64,000 nt of DNA from VRUE01 sp963703895 (GTDB lineage: Bacteria; Actinomycetota; Thermoleophilia; Solirubrobacterales; 70-9): NCBI GenBank assembly GCA_963703895.1, contig CAVPFX010000001.1:186001-250000 (forward strand), given 5' to 3'. The notes beneath the pieces are model-generated. The model saw nothing but the letters and a program-made list of their open reading frames with translations. It was not told where the DNA came from and made no database searches. Shown in pieces: positions 1-8,634 of this stretch. The translations under genes were made by a program, and so were the position numbers. Position 1 is the first letter of the stretch. Each line of letters starts with the position of its first letter.

Positions 1-1
1 C

Positions 2-478
2 TTGAGTCGCTGCTATCTCGACACGAACTTCGTCTACGCGCACCTGAGATCGAAGCGAGGTGGGACTCTGGGCCCGGTCGAGACCTGGCGAGCGAACGTG
101 CTGAGCCAGATGGACGGCAATGGGGTGATCAGCGGCCTCGTCATCGACGAGCTCGCCTACCGGTTGATCCTGGCGTGGCTGCGTGACGACGGAGACAACG
201 ATCCCCTCTCGACCTATCGGTCCGACAGCCGCTCGGTGATGCAGGCGATGCGGCGTCGGCTGGCAACGGCTTGGCGCGCGGTCGACTCCCTTTCTCTCGA
301 GCTGCAGCCGACCGAGCACTCGGTGATCGACAGAGCAAAGTCGCTGATGTCTCGGCCCGGCCTTCCTCCCCGCGACGCGTTTCATGCGGCCCATGCCCTC
401 GCTGCTGATTGCACTCTGATCGCGAGTGCCGATGCCGATCTTGGTCTGGTGCCGGGCCTGCGACTGCTGGCGCCCTGA
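2..478 (+). CDS. PIN-domain protein, VapC-like toxin candidate
   Basis: Probable metal-dependent RNA endonuclease of the PIN family, the fold of VapC toxins. The YLDT motif places the first acidic residue at D7, E50 lies in a VIDEL segment, and D125 (DAFHAAHA) and D144/D146 (ASADAD) supply the C-terminal acidic cluster. At 158 aa it is slightly longer than typical VapC proteins. Translation is read from TTG at the second base of the window, so the true start and any antitoxin gene may lie outside. Whether it is a toxin or a free-standing PIN nuclease cannot be decided here. Confidence 0.7.
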   Translation: MSRCYLDTNFVYAHLRSKRGGTLGPVETWRANVLSQMDGNGVISGLVIDELAYRLILAWLRDDGDNDPLSTYRSDSRSVMQAMRRRLATAWRAVDSLSLELQPTEHSVIDRAKSLMSRPGLPPRDAFHAAHALAADCTLIASADADLGLVPGLRLLAP

Positions 479-482
479 GCTC

Positions 483-1881
483 TTACCTACCGATGTGAAA
501 GCCGATCAGCTGCGGGACGCGAGCGAGCAGGGAGCTGATCGGGTCGGGGCTGCGGTCGTTTAGCTCGGCTTGCTCCTTGCGGAGGATGCCGGCTCGGATC
601 GCTTCGCCTCCCAGCCAGTGGAAGGGCTCCGGTGGGACGCGGGGCGGGGAAGGGTCGACGAAGGCGAGTCTCGAGTGCTCGTCGCGGCGGTCCAGGGCTA
701 GGGAGGCGAGGGTGCGGGCGACCATGTGGGAGGGGCCTACTCCGTTGCCGGTGTAGCCGGCTGCGGCGAAGGCTCGGTTGCCTTGTAGCGGGAGGACCAG
801 GGGGAGGTGGGTTGGGGAGGCGTCGATCGGGCCGCCCCAGGCGTGGGTGATCGCCTTGCCCTCGAGGCCGGGGAAGTAGTCCCAGAGGTGGGCGGCGGTC
901 TGGGAGACCACTTCGGGGTCTTTCTCGGCGCGGCCGTGGAGGCGGGCGCCCATGTTGATGTGGCCGCCGCCCCAGCCGAAGGCGATGCGGCCGTCCGGGG
1001 TGGTGCGGAAGTAGTCGATCAGGGCGCAGCTGTCGGTGATGCACTCGCCGCCGGTCCAACCGACCTGCTCGAGCAGCTCCGGCACCGGCTCGGTGAGGAC
1101 TATGTGCGAGGAAGCGACCGAAAGACGATTGTGGAAGGGCGCCCCGGGCGCCTTCGCCGCGGACCCCAGTGCCAGCACGGCGTTTCGCGCCCGCACCACA
1201 CCGCCGGCCGCATGCGCCTCGACCCCGGTCCACGAGCCCTTAAGCCGGCGGACCGGCGAGCGCTCGCAAACCTCCACCCCCCGCTCGATCAACCGCTCGC
1301 GCAACCCAAACGCCAACCGCGCCGGCTGCACCGTCGCAGCCCGCGGGTAAAAAGCCCCGCCGCGAAAAGCAGGCGACGTACAGCGTTCCGCCACCTGCTC
1401 CGGCGAGAGTGACTCGAGAACATCCTCGACGCCGAGCTTCCCGACACGCAGCCAGCGGCTTGGCCCAGACATCGTCATGAGCCGGCGCTGTCGACACCTG
1501 CATGTAGCCACTCTGCCGGTACCAAGCATCAACCCCCTCCCCCGCGCAGAACTCTCCAATCTCCGCCGCCGCCGCTTCCGCCGCCCGCGCAACAGCCAAC
1601 GCTCCCTCATCCCCCCACCGCTGCCGCATGCTCGGCAACGAGAACCACATCAGGTTGCAGAACCCCCCATTCCGCCCACTGGGCCCAAACCCACACCGAT
1701 CCGCCTCGAGCAGGACGACATGCGCCTCGGGCTCCAATTGCTTCACATGCCAGGCAGCCCACATTCCGGTGTAGCCCCCTCCGACCACGACCACATCGGC
1801 ATCTCGGGAGCCAACAAGCTCCGGCGCAACTTCTACATCGGGCGCCTCCTCCAGCCAGTACCCATGAGCATCGTGCTTCAT
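483..1881 (-). CDS. FAD-dependent oxidoreductase (DAO family), frameshifted
   Basis: FAD-binding amine or amino-acid oxidase of the DAO family, resembling gamma-glutamylputrescine oxidoreductases. The N-terminal part has a dinucleotide-binding VVVGGGYTGM motif followed by a SGRNGGF segment typical of the family. The C-terminal part has the substrate/FAD domain ending in GYTGNGVGPSHM. The two parts lie in different frames. Removing one base around 1434-1437 joins ...AACREA to GVEDVLES... and gives one protein of about 465 aa, a normal length for the family. The break is either a recent pseudogene lesion or a sequence error. The gene runs divergently from the enolase-family gene 48 bp away. Confidence 0.75.
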
Positions 1882-1929
1882 GAGGAACGAGTGTCGCAGG
1901 AGGCAAGGGTGCCCCTAGACTGGCCCCCC

Positions 1930-2991
1930 ATGCCTACCTTCGACGCACTCGCCAACCTCCCCCTAGAGATCGACGGCTACGAGCTCCAGCCCCTGGAACT
2001 GCAGCTCCCCGGTTTCGAACGCCTCTGCACCGTGATCCACCTCTGGGGCGCGGGCGAGGACGGCCTCGGCGAGGACGTCACCTACGACCCGGTCGATCAC
2101 ATCGCCCTCCAGGACGCCGGACCCAACCTCGACCTCACCGGTTTCGCGACCCTGGGCGAGTTCTGCGAGCTGATCGGCGACCTCGACACCTTCCCGACCG
2201 AGCCCCAGCGCGATGTCTCGCGGCTCTACCGCCGCTGGGCCTATGAGTCAGCCGCGCTCGACCTGGCGCTGCGCCAGGCGGGCAAGGGGCTCGCCGAGGC
2301 CCTCGGGCGGGAGCCGCGGCCGGTCACCTTCGTCGCCTCGATGCGCCTCTCGCCGGGCGAAGACAAGCCCTCGACGATCGACACCCTGCGGGCAAAGCTC
2401 GACCGCTACCCCGACCTGCGCTTCAAGCTCGACCCGACCAACGACTGGACCGACGAGCTGATCGCCGCCCTGGTCGCCACCGGCGCCGTCGACTCGCTCG
2501 ACCTCAAGGGCTTCTACACCGGCACCCCGGTCGATGTCGAAACCGATCCCGAGCTCTACGCGAAGTTGATCGAGGCCTTCCCCGACGCCTGGCTCGAGGA
2601 CCCCGACATCAACGACGAGACCCGGCCGGTGCTCGAGCCGGTCCGCGACCGCCTCACCTGGGACGCGCCGATCCACTCGATAGCCGAGATCGAGGCGCTG
2701 CCCTGGGCGCCGAAGATGGTCAACATCAAGCCCTCCCGCGTCGGCAGCCTGGAGGAACTCTGCGCCGCCTATGACTACTGCGCCGAGCACGGCATCGGCG
2801 CCTACGGCGGCGGCCAGTGGGAGCTCGGCGTCGGCCGCGGCCAGATCCAGGTGCTCGCCTCGCTCTTCCACCCCGACACGCCCAACGACACGGCGCCGCG
2901 CGGCTACAACGATGCCGAGCCGCCGCCGGGCCTGCCGACCAGCCCGCTCGAGCCGCGGCTCTCCGCCACCGGCTTTCGCTGGGAAGACTGA
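1930..2991 (+). CDS. Enolase-superfamily (OSB synthase/muconate cycloisomerase-like) enzyme
   Basis: Protein of 353 aa related to the muconate lactonizing/o-succinylbenzoate synthase branch of the enolase superfamily. The capping-helix segment YESAALDLAL lies near residues 105-114. The barrel segments KLDP (167-170), DLKG (191-194), LEDPD (222-226) and NIKPSR (265-270) are placed like the metal-binding acids and catalytic lysines of the family. ATG at 1930 was chosen because the longer open frame upstream is antisense to the oxidoreductase. The substrate is unknown and no menaquinone genes are adjacent, so an o-succinylbenzoate synthase label would be unsafe. Confidence 0.75.
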   Translation: MPTFDALANLPLEIDGYELQPLELQLPGFERLCTVIHLWGAGEDGLGEDVTYDPVDHIALQDAGPNLDLTGFATLGEFCELIGDLDTFPTEPQRDVSRLYRRWAYESAALDLALRQAGKGLAEALGREPRPVTFVASMRLSPGEDKPSTIDTLRAKLDRYPDLRFKLDPTNDWTDELIAALVATGAVDSLDLKGFYTGTPVDVETDPELYAKLIEAFPDAWLEDPDINDETRPVLEPVRDRLTWDAPIHSIAEIEALPWAPKMVNIKPSRVGSLEELCAAYDYCAEHGIGAYGGGQWELGVGRGQIQVLASLFHPDTPNDTAPRGYNDAEPPPGLPTSPLEPRLSATGFRWED

Positions 2992-3030
2992 CTCCGGCAA
3001 CGATTTCCTCGCTGCGGGGTAGCTGCAGTG

Positions 3031-3423
3031 ATGAAGTGGCGCCTGGCGACAACGGCAGCGTTCGGGGTACTACTTGGGACCTGGGCCTACCTGGCTGAAT
3101 GGTCCTACGAACGGCCGGGCTCACTCCACGGCACGCTGGGCGATCCACTGGTCGTGGTGCCGCTGATGCTGCTCGCGATCCTGGTCGGCTTTCTCGTCGC
3201 CCGTCCCTGGGTGCTGCTCTCCCTCGTCGCACCAATTGCCTCATTGGCATATCTGCAGTCGACCGGCAAGAAGGGACCCGACGGCATCTCGCCACTGACC
3301 TCGCCGCCGGGCATCGCCCACATCATCTGGTTCGCGCTGCTGCTTGCTCTGGGTCTCGCCCTCGCCGCTCTTTGGCGTCAGTTCAGGGACTGGCAAGCCA
3401 AGCGAAGTCTTAGGTCCACCTGA
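3031..3423 (+). CDS. Small membrane protein, unknown function
   Basis: A 130-residue predicted integral membrane protein. Hydrophobic stretches lie near residues 5-23, 44-60, 64-80 and 100-118, with a basic C-terminal tail after the last one, suggesting four helices and a cytoplasmic tail. GTG at 3028 immediately precedes the ATG and could also serve as start. No family was recognised. It lies between the enolase-family gene and ferritin on the same strand with gaps of about 40-75 bp, so co-transcription is possible but not shown. Confidence 0.6.
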   Translation: MKWRLATTAAFGVLLGTWAYLAEWSYERPGSLHGTLGDPLVVVPLMLLAILVGFLVARPWVLLSLVAPIASLAYLQSTGKKGPDGISPLTSPPGIAHIIWFALLLALGLALAALWRQFRDWQAKRSLRST

Positions 3424-3497
3424 TCGCTGCTTCGGCCAACCGAACTTCCAGTTTCGGCTACGTTGCGGCTACCCGCCCGCCGAGCAAGGAGACAGAG

Positions 3498-4034
3498 ATG
3501 GCCGAGAAAAGATTCGCGGACGCGCTCAATGCGCAGGTCGCCAACGAGTTCGCCGCTTCGCAGCAGTACGTGGGTGCCGCCGTGTACTACGACGCGGAGA
3601 CTCTGCCTCGCCTTGCCGCCTTCTTCTACCGCCAGGCGCTGGAGGAGCGCGAGCACGCGATGATGATGATCCAGTACCTGCTCGACGTCGGCGAGGAGAT
3701 CCACATCCCCGACATCAAGTCGCAGGAGACGACCTACGCCGACGGCAGCGCGCCGGTGAAGATGGCGCTCGAGCAGGAGAAGCGGGTCAGCGATGAGATC
3801 TTCGCCCTCTTCGAGCTGGCGCGCGAGCTCAAGGACTACCGGGCCGAGCAGTTCCTGCAGTGGTTCGTCAAGGAGCAGGTCGAGGAGGTCGCGCTGATGG
3901 GCGACCTGCTCAATGTGGTCGAGCGCTCGAAGGACAATCTGCTGCTGGCCGAGGAGTACATCTCGCGGGAGAGTCTTGGCGAGGAGGGCAGCGACCCGAC
4001 GGCGCCGCCTATGGCTGGTGGGTCCGCGGGATAG
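3498..4034 (+). CDS. Ferritin
   Basis: Non-haem ferritin of 178 aa, forming iron-storage shells that oxidise Fe(II). Ferroxidase ligands are visible: E17 in NEFAASQQY, E50 and H53 in LEEREHAM, and a later glutamate-rich FVKEQVEEV segment matching the helix that carries the E/Q ligands. The length fits bacterial FtnA/BfrB proteins with a short polar tail. AAGGAGA stands about 7 nt before the ATG as a ribosome binding site. A GC hairpin follows six bases after the stop. Confidence 0.95.
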   Translation: MAEKRFADALNAQVANEFAASQQYVGAAVYYDAETLPRLAAFFYRQALEEREHAMMMIQYLLDVGEEIHIPDIKSQETTYADGSAPVKMALEQEKRVSDEIFALFELARELKDYRAEQFLQWFVKEQVEEVALMGDLLNVVERSKDNLLLAEEYISRESLGEEGSDPTAPPMAGGSAG

Positions 4035-4039
4035 GGCCG

Positions 4040-4067
4040 GACAGGGCGGGGTGTCCCTCGCCCTGTT
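4040..4067. terminator. Hairpin between convergent ferritin and peptidase E genes
   Basis: GACAGGGCG pairs with CGCCCTGTT across a 10-nt loop, six bases after the ferritin stop and 22 bases before the 3' end of the convergent peptidase gene. No T-tract follows, so its role as a bidirectional terminator is inferred from position and stem strength. Confidence 0.5.
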
Positions 4068-4089
4068 CAAACCGATCAGCGGACTCCGG

Positions 4090-4881
4090 CTAGCCCAACC
4101 AGCCCGCCCGCTTGCGCATCGATTTGATCCGGCGAAACTCGGCTATGTCCTCTCGCAGCGCTGCCGGTGCTGGGGCCGGCAGGAAACGAGCGGGCAGAGG
4201 CGACTCGACTACTCCTGTGTCGGAGCTGGTGACGCGGTAGGCACGAGCGCCACGCCTCGCTGTTACGGCTGAGGGCGGACCCATGCCTTCCCAGAGCAGA
4301 CCGGCGTAGTCGTCGAGGCCGTAGCCGCCGGGCATGCCGTTGCCGACTGCGGCCAAGTAGGCGGAGCGGCGCTCGGGCTCGTTGTTGTAATGGACGCAGA
4401 GGCTGCCGTGGAGCAAGCCGAGGCCGGCCTCGGCTTCGGGCCGGCCCGAGGATTTGGTGATGCCGGACTCAAACCAGCACATCGCGCCGGCGCTCTGGCC
4501 GGCGAGGACGATGCCCTGGCGCCAGGCGAGGCTGAGGATGGCACTGAGGTCGTGCGCGTCCCAGACCGCGAGCAGGTTGACCATGCTGCCGCCGCCGACG
4601 TAGATCAAGTCCTGGTCGAGCAGGTGATCGCGCAGCGCCATCGGTCGCCGGCCGAGACGGAAGAGCGAGAGGTCGGAGGGCTCGCAGGGTCGCTCGCCGA
4701 AGGCAGCGTAGAAGCGGCCGATCTGCTCGGAGGTGTCGCCACTGGCCGTGGGCAGGATGCAGATCTTCGGCCGCTTGCCGGCGCGCTCGGTCGCCAGCCG
4801 CAACATCAGCTCGCTGACCGCCCGGTCCGGGGGGCGCGAGGTGAAGTCGTGGCCACCGAGGGTGAGGATGCGGGAGACCAT
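4090..4881 (-). CDS. Peptidase E family (S51) protein, copy 1
   Basis: Serine peptidase-like protein of 263 aa in the S51 (dipeptidase E/cyanophycinase) family with a class-I-glutaminase-like fold. Family hallmarks are LPTASGD, LIYVGGGS, the nucleophile elbow AGQSAGAMCWFE with the catalytic serine, and a VHYNNEPER segment with the probable catalytic histidine. The start at 4881 (MVSRILTLGG) matches the usual N-terminus, since the family normally begins with the first beta strand. A paralogue sits directly upstream on the same strand. The natural substrate (Asp-dipeptides or another peptide) is unknown. Confidence 0.85.
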   Translation of the reverse strand: MVSRILTLGGHDFTSRPPDRAVSELMLRLATERAGKRPKICILPTASGDTSEQIGRFYAAFGERPCEPSDLSLFRLGRRPMALRDHLLDQDLIYVGGGSMVNLLAVWDAHDLSAILSLAWRQGIVLAGQSAGAMCWFESGITKSSGRPEAEAGLGLLHGSLCVHYNNEPERRSAYLAAVGNGMPGGYGLDDYAGLLWEGMGPPSAVTARRGARAYRVTSSDTGVVESPLPARFLPAPAPAALREDIAEFRRIKSMRKRAGWLG

Positions 4882-5049
4882 TAGACGACTGACTCCATGG
4901 CCACGTGCGCCTGGGGGCACGCGTGGCCAAGCAGATCAAGGACGCAGGGTGCAGCCTTTGGTGGAGCCAAAGGCAAACCCGAGGACGCCGAGATGCGCAG
5001 TGCCACGCGTGTCATCCAGGTGTGCGGGGTCGTGGGGTCATTCGTCTAG

Positions 5050-5823
5050 CTATGCCGCCGAGGTCGTCGAGAGCGACGAGGTCGTCGCGCCCGGCAGCCG
5101 CGTGACAGGGGGAGCGTCACCGAGGTAGGCGGTGGCGAGGCGCATCTCGACGACCCGGTCGCCGATCGCGTCGAGCCGGTAGCCGCGGACCGCCGGACGC
5201 GAGGCGATCACCCGGCTCAACTCACAGCCGACGAAGTGCAGGGCGGCGCTGTCCTCGGCGGCGTAGCCGGGCCGCATTCCCTCGCGCAACATCGCGTGGT
5301 AGGCAAGGCGCCGTTCGGAGGTGGGCTCGTAGTGGACGCAGTTGCTGAACGGCAGCAAGCCCAGGCCCTCAACCCGCTGCGGCTTGCCGTGGAAGCCGGA
5401 GACCGCTTCCTCGAACCAGCAGAGCGAGCCGGCCGAGAGCCCGCAGAGGACGACACCAGATTCCCATGCTTCGCGCAGGATCCGGTCGAGCCCGTGCGCC
5501 CTCCAGACCCCGAGCATGCTGACCACACTGCCACCGCCGACGTAGATCAGGTCCTGGGCTAGCAGGTGCTCGCGCAGGTCCTCGGGGCCCTGCTCACGGC
5601 GGAAGAGCGAGATGTGGCTGGCCTCGCAGCGGTCGGCCGGGAAAGCCCGGTAGAAGCGGACGACGTAGTGGTCGGCGTCGCCGCTGGCCGAGGGCAGGAA
5701 GCAGACCTTGGGCCGCTCGCTGCGGCAGAGGCCGAGCACGTACTCGTCGAGCAGGGGATTCCCCGACTCCATCGAGAAGCCGCCGCCGCCGAAGGCGACG
5801 ATTTGCCGAGGGGCAGTCTCCAT
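5050..5823 (-). CDS. Peptidase E family (S51) protein, copy 2
   Basis: Paralogue of the adjacent S51 gene, 257 aa. The same order of motifs is present: IVAFGGGG at the N-terminus, LPSASGD, LIYVGGGS, CGLSAGSLCWFE with the nucleophile serine, and VHYEPTSER with the probable histidine. A good ribosome binding site (GGGAGGACC) stands about 8 nt upstream of the ATG at 5823, which rules out the longer open frame. The pair probably arose by tandem duplication. The gene is divergent from the TetR array, making local control by one of those regulators possible. Confidence 0.85.
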   Translation of the reverse strand: METAPRQIVAFGGGGFSMESGNPLLDEYVLGLCRSERPKVCFLPSASGDADHYVVRFYRAFPADRCEASHISLFRREQGPEDLREHLLAQDLIYVGGGSVVSMLGVWRAHGLDRILREAWESGVVLCGLSAGSLCWFEEAVSGFHGKPQRVEGLGLLPFSNCVHYEPTSERRLAYHAMLREGMRPGYAAEDSAALHFVGCELSRVIASRPAVRGYRLDAIGDRVVEMRLATAYLGDAPPVTRLPGATTSSLSTTSAA

Positions 5824-6027
5824 GCCTAAATGGTCCTCCCGCGGAGCTGAAACTCGCTTGTACAGAGGTCTGAAGTTCGTCGCGGCGCCCCCGCCCCTAT
5901 GTACAGTGCGCACCGCCGCAACTGCCGCGAGGTCGAGGCCCGCCGAAGCGCTCCAATCCCACCGGCGTTCCCATCCCCGTCAGCACTTTGTTAAATCGGT
6001 ACCGGAACGTCCACAGAGACCCATCAG

Positions 6028-6049
6028 GGTGTACAATCGCGTTTACCTA
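6028..6049 (+). promoter_or_regulatory. Operator-like motif upstream of TetR gene 1
   Basis: GGTGTAC, four variable bases, GCGTTTA, one pyrimidine, then CTA. The same 22-bp spaced pattern occurs in reverse orientation upstream of the third TetR gene. It lies 28 bp before the GTG start at 6078 and in the divergent region facing the peptidase E genes. Within it GTGTAC and GTTTAC form related half-sites (GTNNAC, six bases, GTNNAC), as expected for a dimeric TetR operator. Confidence 0.5.
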
Positions 6050-6077
6050 AACACGGTTGTCTACCTGTGGACGCGAC

Positions 6078-6815
6078 GTGAATTCTCCCTCTTCAAGCCC
6101 CGGAAACGCTTCTCCAGCGCCAAATGACGATCTCGGCGCGGTGATCGAGCAGGAGCGCTTGCCGACCGGGATCGACGATCTCCCCGAGCCCCTCGTCGAG
6201 CACTCCCAGCGCGAACGGCTGCTCAACGCGATGGCCCGCAGCTGCGCCAAGAAAGGCTACGGCGCGACCACGATCGCCGACGTCTGCGAGGGCGCCGGCG
6301 TCTCACGCGCGACCTTCTACGAGCTCTTCAAGGACAAGGAGGACTGCTTCCACGCCTCGATGGAGGTGGCGCTCGCCGACGCGATGGGCCGCATCGTCGC
6401 CGTCTACTCGCCCGACAAGCCCTGGGCGACGATGGTGCGCGACGCCGCCGCCGCCTTCCTCGACCTGCTCGCCAGCCGGCCCAGCTTCGCCCGCATGGCC
6501 CTGGTCGAGGCGCCCTCCTCGGGCGAGCGCGCCTTCGAGCTCTACGCCTCGGGCAAGCGCGTGCTGCAGTCGCTGCTCGAACGCGGTCGCGACGACCCGG
6601 TCGAGGAAGAGGCGATCCCCTCCAGCGCCGGGCGCGCCGCGCTCTCGGCGGCCGAGTCGCTGATCGTCGGCCAGATCCTCGCCGGCAACACTGCCCGCCT
6701 GCGCGAGCTGCTTCCCGACGTCGTCTACATCACGACCGTTCCTTACCTCGGCCAGGAGGAGGCGCTGCGGCAGGCGCGCGCGGCCGAGAAGGCTGCTGTT
6801 CCCGCCGACGGCTGA
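6078..6815 (+). CDS. TetR/AcrR family regulator 1
   Basis: Transcriptional repressor of the TetR family, about 245 aa from GTG 6078 (TTG 6057 is an alternative). The N-terminal HTH reads RERLLNAMARSCAKKGY...TTIADVC.GAGVSRATFYELFKDKEDCF, the classic TetR recognition helix region, after an unusually long polar N-terminal extension of about 45 residues. The C-terminal ligand domain ends in VVYITTVPYLG, a tail shared with the next two genes. It is the first of three tandem paralogues and ends 3 bp before regulator 2, implying co-transcription. Confidence 0.85.
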   Translation: MNSPSSSPGNASPAPNDDLGAVIEQERLPTGIDDLPEPLVEHSQRERLLNAMARSCAKKGYGATTIADVCEGAGVSRATFYELFKDKEDCFHASMEVALADAMGRIVAVYSPDKPWATMVRDAAAAFLDLLASRPSFARMALVEAPSSGERAFELYASGKRVLQSLLERGRDDPVEEEAIPSSAGRAALSAAESLIVGQILAGNTARLRELLPDVVYITTVPYLGQEEALRQARAAEKAAVPADG

Positions 6816-6818
6816 CGC

Positions 6819-7490
6819 ATGGCGGCCGCGCGGGGGCAGAAACGGGAGCGGTGGCGGCCACCGCGCGGACGCCACCGCCTCCCCCCTGAGGTGATCGCCC
6901 GCTCACAGCGCGAGCGCCTGCTGGAAGCGGCAGTCCGCGTCGTTGCCGAGAAGGGCTACGCGGCGACCACGGTCGCCAACCTCACCCGCGAGGCGGGCAT
7001 CTCGCGCACGACCTTCTACGAGATGTTCGACGACAAGGAGAGCTGCTTCCTCGCCGCCTACGACGGCATCGCCGACGCCCTGGTGCGGCGGGTCAGCGCC
7101 GCGTACGAGGCCGAGGAGGGCTGGCCCGAGCGGGCCCGAGCCGGCCTCGCCGAGCTGCTCGAGGCGCTTGCCGAAGAGCCCGACATCGCCCGCCTCGCGC
7201 TGGTCGACATCGGCGCCGCGGGCCCGGCGGCGCAGCGGCGTTACCGCGCCGTGCTGCAGCGCCTGACGCCGCTCTTCGACGAGGGGCGCGACTTCGCGCC
7301 GGGCGGCCGCAACCTGCCGGCCAACACCTCGCGGATGGCGATCGGGGCGGTCGCTGGGCTGATCTCCGACGAGGTGACTGAGGGACGGGCGGAGTATCTG
7401 CCGAACTTGCTTTCAGAGGTGCTCTTTGCCACGCTGGTTCCCTATATAGGACCAGCCGCGGCTGCCAGGGAGGTGGGCGTAAAAAAGTAG
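6819..7490 (+). CDS. TetR/AcrR family regulator 2
   Basis: A 223-aa TetR-family regulator whose HTH reads RERLLEAAVRVVAEKGY...TTVANLTREAGISRTTFYEMFDDKESCF. The C-terminus (LFATLVPYIGP) matches the tail of its two neighbours. It starts 3 bp after regulator 1 stops, so the two are probably translated from one message. An arginine-rich 30-residue N-terminal extension precedes the DNA-binding domain. Ligand and targets are unknown. Confidence 0.85.
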   Translation: MAAARGQKRERWRPPRGRHRLPPEVIARSQRERLLEAAVRVVAEKGYAATTVANLTREAGISRTTFYEMFDDKESCFLAAYDGIADALVRRVSAAYEAEEGWPERARAGLAELLEALAEEPDIARLALVDIGAAGPAAQRRYRAVLQRLTPLFDEGRDFAPGGRNLPANTSRMAIGAVAGLISDEVTEGRAEYLPNLLSEVLFATLVPYIGPAAAAREVGVKK

Positions 7491-7509
7491 ATAAACGCTT
7501 ACGTACACC
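7488..7509 (-). promoter_or_regulatory. Operator-like motif upstream of TetR gene 3
   Basis: Read on the minus strand this is GGTGTAC, GTAA, GCGTTTA, T, CTA, the same pattern and spacing as at 6028-6049. It overlaps the stop codon of regulator 2 and ends 8 bp before the ATG of regulator 3, a position where binding would block transcription or translation of that gene. Confidence 0.5.
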
Positions 7510-7517
7510 GAGCCGCT

Positions 7518-8168
7518 ATGATGAAGGTACTCCGGAGTTTTCAACCTACCTGGGACGGGCTGATGGCATCCGAATCGCGGCGTGACCTCATCTTGGCGGC
7601 AATGATCCGCGTGGTCGGCAGCAAGGGATACAAGGAGACCTCGGTCGCGGACGTGATCGAGGAGGCGGGCACCTCCCGCACCACCTTCTACAAACACTTC
7701 GAGGACAAGCACGAGTGCTTCCTCGCCGCCTACGAGATGCTGGTCGAGCAGGTATTCGCCGAGGTCGTGGCCGAGTGCGACGGCGCCCAGTCGTGGCTGC
7801 AGCGGGTCGAGAACGGCCTGGCGACGATCGTCAAGCTCTTCGCCCTCGACCCGGAGCTGGCCCGCACCGCGGTGGTCGAGGTCGCCGCCGCCGGCGCCGA
7901 CGCGCGCCAGTTGCACTGGAACGCCGTCGCCCGCTTCACCCAGTACCTCGAGGGCGGCCGCGAGCTCTCCGACGGCCGCGAGCTGCCGGAGAACATCTCG
8001 CTGATGTCGGCCGGCGCCGTCTCCGGGCTGATCTTCGACGAGCTGCTGGCGGGCCGGGCGGCGCAGCTGCCGGGGATGTTGCCCGACCTGCTCTTCGCCA
8101 TGCTCGTTCCCTACATCGGCCCCCGCGCCGCGGCCGAGGAGATGCGCCGCGTCGCCGCGGCGAGCTGA
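7518..8168 (+). CDS. TetR/AcrR family regulator 3
   Basis: A 216-aa TetR-family regulator. The HTH reads RRDLILAAMIRVVGSKGY...TSVADVIEEAGTSRTTFYKHFEDKHECF, and the C-terminal LLFAMLVPYIGP tail is shared with regulators 1 and 2. ATG 7518 gives the annotated form; ATG 7521 and ATG 7563 (MASESRRD) are alternatives, the last closer to the usual TetR N-terminus. The putative operator at 7488-7509 directly precedes it, consistent with autoregulation or cross-regulation inside the array. Confidence 0.85.
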   Translation: MMKVLRSFQPTWDGLMASESRRDLILAAMIRVVGSKGYKETSVADVIEEAGTSRTTFYKHFEDKHECFLAAYEMLVEQVFAEVVAECDGAQSWLQRVENGLATIVKLFALDPELARTAVVEVAAAGADARQLHWNAVARFTQYLEGGRELSDGRELPENISLMSAGAVSGLIFDELLAGRAAQLPGMLPDLLFAMLVPYIGPRAAAEEMRRVAAAS

Positions 8169-8193
8169 GCCCAGCGCTACAGGGACCGCGGCC

Positions 8194-8634
8194 CTAGGAG
8201 GCCGCGCGAGCGGCCGGGCGGCCCATCTCTTTGCGCAGCCTGTGGCGCAAGCGATGGAGGCGGACCTTGACGGTGCCGTCGGGGACGCCCAGGCGACGGG
8301 CGATCGCCTCCTGGGTCAAGTCCTCTTCGTAGCGCAACTCGATCAGCTTGCGATCGCGCTCGCTGAGGCGCTTCAGCGCGGCGTGCAGGTCGGCGCGCTC
8401 GACCGTCGAGACAATCCGCTCGTCCTCGGCGCCCTCCCAGTCCTCAGCCGTGTCGACGGGGTCGGGACGCACGCGCGAGTGGTGCCGGAAGGCCTCGTTG
8501 CGAACGATCGTCCCCAGCCACTCCTTGCGCCTGGCGTCGTCGCGAAGGGTTGAGCGCCGGCGCCAGGCGCGCAGCAGTGCGTCCTGGGCGATGTCTTCCG
8601 CCTCGTTGGGATTGCTGGCGTAGTGATAGGCCAT
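8194..8634 (-). CDS. ECF-type RNA polymerase sigma factor
   Basis: Sigma-70 family group 4 factor. Region 2 is visible as SNPNEAEDIAQDALLRAWRR. Region 4 covers RLSERDRKLIELRYEEDLTQ, then EAIARRLGVPDGTVKVRLHR, a typical -35-binding helix-turn-helix. From ATG 8634 the protein has 146 aa and lacks the start of region 2. The open frame continues upstream through EWDEAHRFCLR, which fits region 2.1, but no ATG, GTG or TTG occurs there before an in-frame stop. An ATT or ATC near 8697-8700 or a sequence error may explain this. No anti-sigma gene is adjacent. Confidence 0.8.
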   Translation of the reverse strand: MAYHYASNPNEAEDIAQDALLRAWRRRSTLRDDARRKEWLGTIVRNEAFRHHSRVRPDPVDTAEDWEGAEDERIVSTVERADLHAALKRLSERDRKLIELRYEEDLTQEAIARRLGVPDGTVKVRLHRLRHRLRKEMGRPAARAAS

